Assembly (NCBI GenBank): GCA_028868335.1
Contig: JAGWUU010000128.1
Span: 1-8,810, forward strand
Length of the DNA: 8,810 nt
Reading direction: 5' to 3'
Origin: Sphingomonadales bacterium
Lineage (GTDB): Bacteria > Pseudomonadota > Alphaproteobacteria > Sphingomonadales > Sphingomonadaceae
Positions 7,544 to 8,810 of this stretch are shown here, piece by piece (the first letter of the stretch is position 1; each line of letters begins with the position of its first letter). Under the pieces are notes generated by a model, which searched no databases, was not told the DNA's origin, and was given only the letters and a program-made list of their open reading frames with translations. The translations under genes were made by a program, and so were the position numbers.

Positions 7544-7726
7544 GCGGATGCGTTGCTGTGCCAAACCGGACTTGATCCAGACGATCGCGTCGCCATCTGA
7601 AGAGGGCACGACGGCGGGAGAGATTGGGGGCGCTCGTTGCTATCCCATGCCTTTACTGCTAGGCGCGCGCAATTCCGCCAGGGCTCTCCGGCCGCCATTC
7701 ATTTCCAAGGCGATTTCAGAAACGTC

Positions 7727-8065
7727 ATGAACATATCGACCCTTTCCGTCCTGTCCGCTGCCTCCGCTTCCGCCGGCACTCCGCCTGCCTGGATCAGCTT
7801 CCTGCCGATAGCCGGCATGTTCGTGATCTTCTGGTTCCTGATTCTTCGTCCGCAAATGAAGCGGCAGAAAGATCTGCAAACGAAGATCGGGGGGCTCAAG
7901 AAGGGCGATCAGGTACTGACAGCCGGCGGATTGCTGGGCAAGGTTGTCAAGGTGGATGAGCACTACGTGGACGTTGATCTCGGTCCGAACATCCGCGTCA
8001 AGGCGCTGAAATCGACCATCGCCGACATCGTTCCGCCCCCGGGCAGTTCGCCGGCAAACGACTGA
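7727..8065 (+). CDS. yajC: Sec translocon accessory protein YajC
   Basis: A 112-residue single-pass inner-membrane protein that associates with SecDF and SecYEG during protein export. A short Ala/Ser-rich N-terminus is followed by one membrane helix (about 22-41) and the family motif FLILRPQMKRQKD (37-49). The cytoplasmic domain contains KKGDQVLTAGGLLGKVVKVD, the conserved core of YajC. The ATG at 7727 gives the usual length; a TTG at 7637 would add 30 residues unlike the family. No strong ribosome binding site precedes the ATG (an AAGG lies about 16 bases upstream). I see no convincing promoter in 7544-7726. secD follows 27 bp downstream, the standard yajC-secD order. Confidence 0.95.
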   Translation: MNISTLSVLSAASASAGTPPAWISFLPIAGMFVIFWFLILRPQMKRQKDLQTKIGGLKKGDQVLTAGGLLGKVVKVDEHYVDVDLGPNIRVKALKSTIADIVPPPGSSPAND

Positions 8066-8092
8066 TTCCAGCCAAGTAGCGAAAGCGATCCG

Positions 8093-8810
8093 ATGCTCGA
8101 TTTTCCCCGCTGGAAGCAGGTCTGGCTATGGGCGGTAACGCTCGTATTCGCCGCCGCCGCGTTACCTTCTATCTTCTCCGTAGCCGGTCTGCCCTGGCCC
8201 TCGGCGTTGCCTAGTCCCAAGGTCAACCTTGGTCTTGACCTTGCAGGCGGCAGCCATCTGCTGCTTGAGGCCAATCCCGATCAGGTCAAGCGCCAGCGCC
8301 TCGATTCGATGGAAGAGGACGTGCGCAATCGGCTCAAGACGGCCGAGCCGCAGATTCAGATCGGTGACATTTCGACCAAGGATGGTGCGGTCAGCTTCAT
8401 TCTTGCCGATCCCACTCGGATCGACGCCGCGCGTGAGCAGTTGCAGACCCTTACTCGCGGCGCGGGAATGACCGGCCAACGCGACTGGGACCTGCAGGTG
8501 GTTGATGGCAACCGGATCGTGATGACGCCGACCCAGGCGGGAATCGACCAGGCGGTAACGCAGGCGATGCAGACCGCGACCGAAGTGGTTCGCAAGCGTA
8601 TCGACTCGCTCGGCACTCGCGAGCCAACGATCATCCGGCAGGGCAGTGATCGCATCGTGGTTCAGGTGCCGGGCCTCAAGGACCCCACTGCGCTCAAGAA
8701 CCTGCTGGGCCAGACCGCAAAGCTCGAATTCAAGCTGGTGGATACCACCGCGCTGCCCAGTGATCTGCAGCAAGGGATCGTTCCGCCGGGCGATGAACTG
8801 GTTTATTTCC
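8093..8810 (+). CDS. secD: Protein translocase subunit SecD, 3' end outside the window
   Basis: The first 239 codons are present and the gene runs off the right edge. SecD, with SecF, is an RND-type inner-membrane complex that uses the proton gradient to help pull exported proteins into the periplasm. The N-terminus has one membrane helix (about 10-31) followed by the signature LGLDLAGGSHLLLE (46-59) at the start of the large periplasmic domain. A second signature, VVRKRIDSLGTREP followed by the RQGSDRIVVQVPGL segment (about 165-192), is the conserved P1 region. The ATG at 8093 is preceded by a weak purine-rich GAAAG seven bases upstream; translation may be coupled to yajC, which ends 27 bp earlier. 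The later transmembrane helices with the proton-relay residues are not in view. Confidence 0.96.
   Translation, partial: MLDFPRWKQVWLWAVTLVFAAAALPSIFSVAGLPWPSALPSPKVNLGLDLAGGSHLLLEANPDQVKRQRLDSMEEDVRNRLKTAEPQIQIGDISTKDGAVSFILADPTRIDAAREQLQTLTRGAGMTGQRDWDLQVVDGNRIVMTPTQAGIDQAVTQAMQTATEVVRKRIDSLGTREPTIIRQGSDRIVVQVPGLKDPTALKNLLGQTAKLEFKLVDTTALPSDLQQGIVPPGDELVYF

Noticed and set aside
7370..7600. Plus-strand frame over the tRNA with the peptide SGREDSNLRPP
   Set aside because: This is a familiar spurious translation of the antisense strand of a tRNA gene, not a protein.
7544..7726. Promoter upstream of yajC
   Set aside because: Pairings such as TTGATC (7572) with CATCTG or TTGCTA (7637) with TAGGCG were too weak or poorly spaced to call.

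Overview
The window looks like ordinary, high-GC chromosomal DNA from an alphaproteobacterium, most likely of the Sphingomonadales (Sphingomonas, Novosphingobium or Erythrobacter type). This rests on overall protein character, an aroQ-accB-accC cluster on one strand, a GTA-type 3TM holin-like gene beside tRNA-Pro, and the yajC-secD pair. The lineage is an inference from gene content, because no search could be run.

Layout, left to right. (1) 1-1957, minus strand: an atypical soluble histidine kinase-like protein (266-1957), followed downstream by the first 78 codons of a polysaccharide deacetylase-family protein that runs off the left edge. (2) 1958-2198: an AT-richer divergent intergenic region with a candidate promoter for the rightward genes. 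(3) 2199-3999, plus strand: an Lrp/AsnC-family regulator and, 13 bp later, an MFS permease of the anion:cation symporter type, probably one operon. (4) 3996-6364, minus strand: aroQ, accB and accC (type II dehydroquinase, biotin carboxyl carrier protein, biotin carboxylase). accC converges on the MFS gene, and the two stop codons share a CTAG. (5) 6434-7470, minus strand: tRNA-Pro(GGG) with its own good promoter, a small GTA/phage-type holin-like protein, and a small low-complexity lipoprotein upstream of aroQ. (6) 7727-8810, plus strand: yajC and the 5' part of secD, the Sec translocon accessory membrane complex.

How the genes work together. AccB and AccC are the carrier and carboxylase halves of acetyl-CoA carboxylase, so that cluster feeds fatty-acid synthesis, while AroQ serves the shikimate pathway. 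YajC and SecD (with SecF expected beyond the right edge) assist protein export. The Lrp-like regulator is well placed to control the adjacent transporter. The kinase and deacetylase are probably co-transcribed and may act on cell-surface polysaccharide, but that is only a context argument.

No insertion sequence, CRISPR array, integrase or obvious genomic island is visible, and no stretch longer than 300 bases lacks a gene. The least explained items are the degenerate kinase, the disordered lipoprotein, the holin-like gene next to the tRNA, and several RNA hairpins at gene junctions. I found no convincing new multi-gene system.
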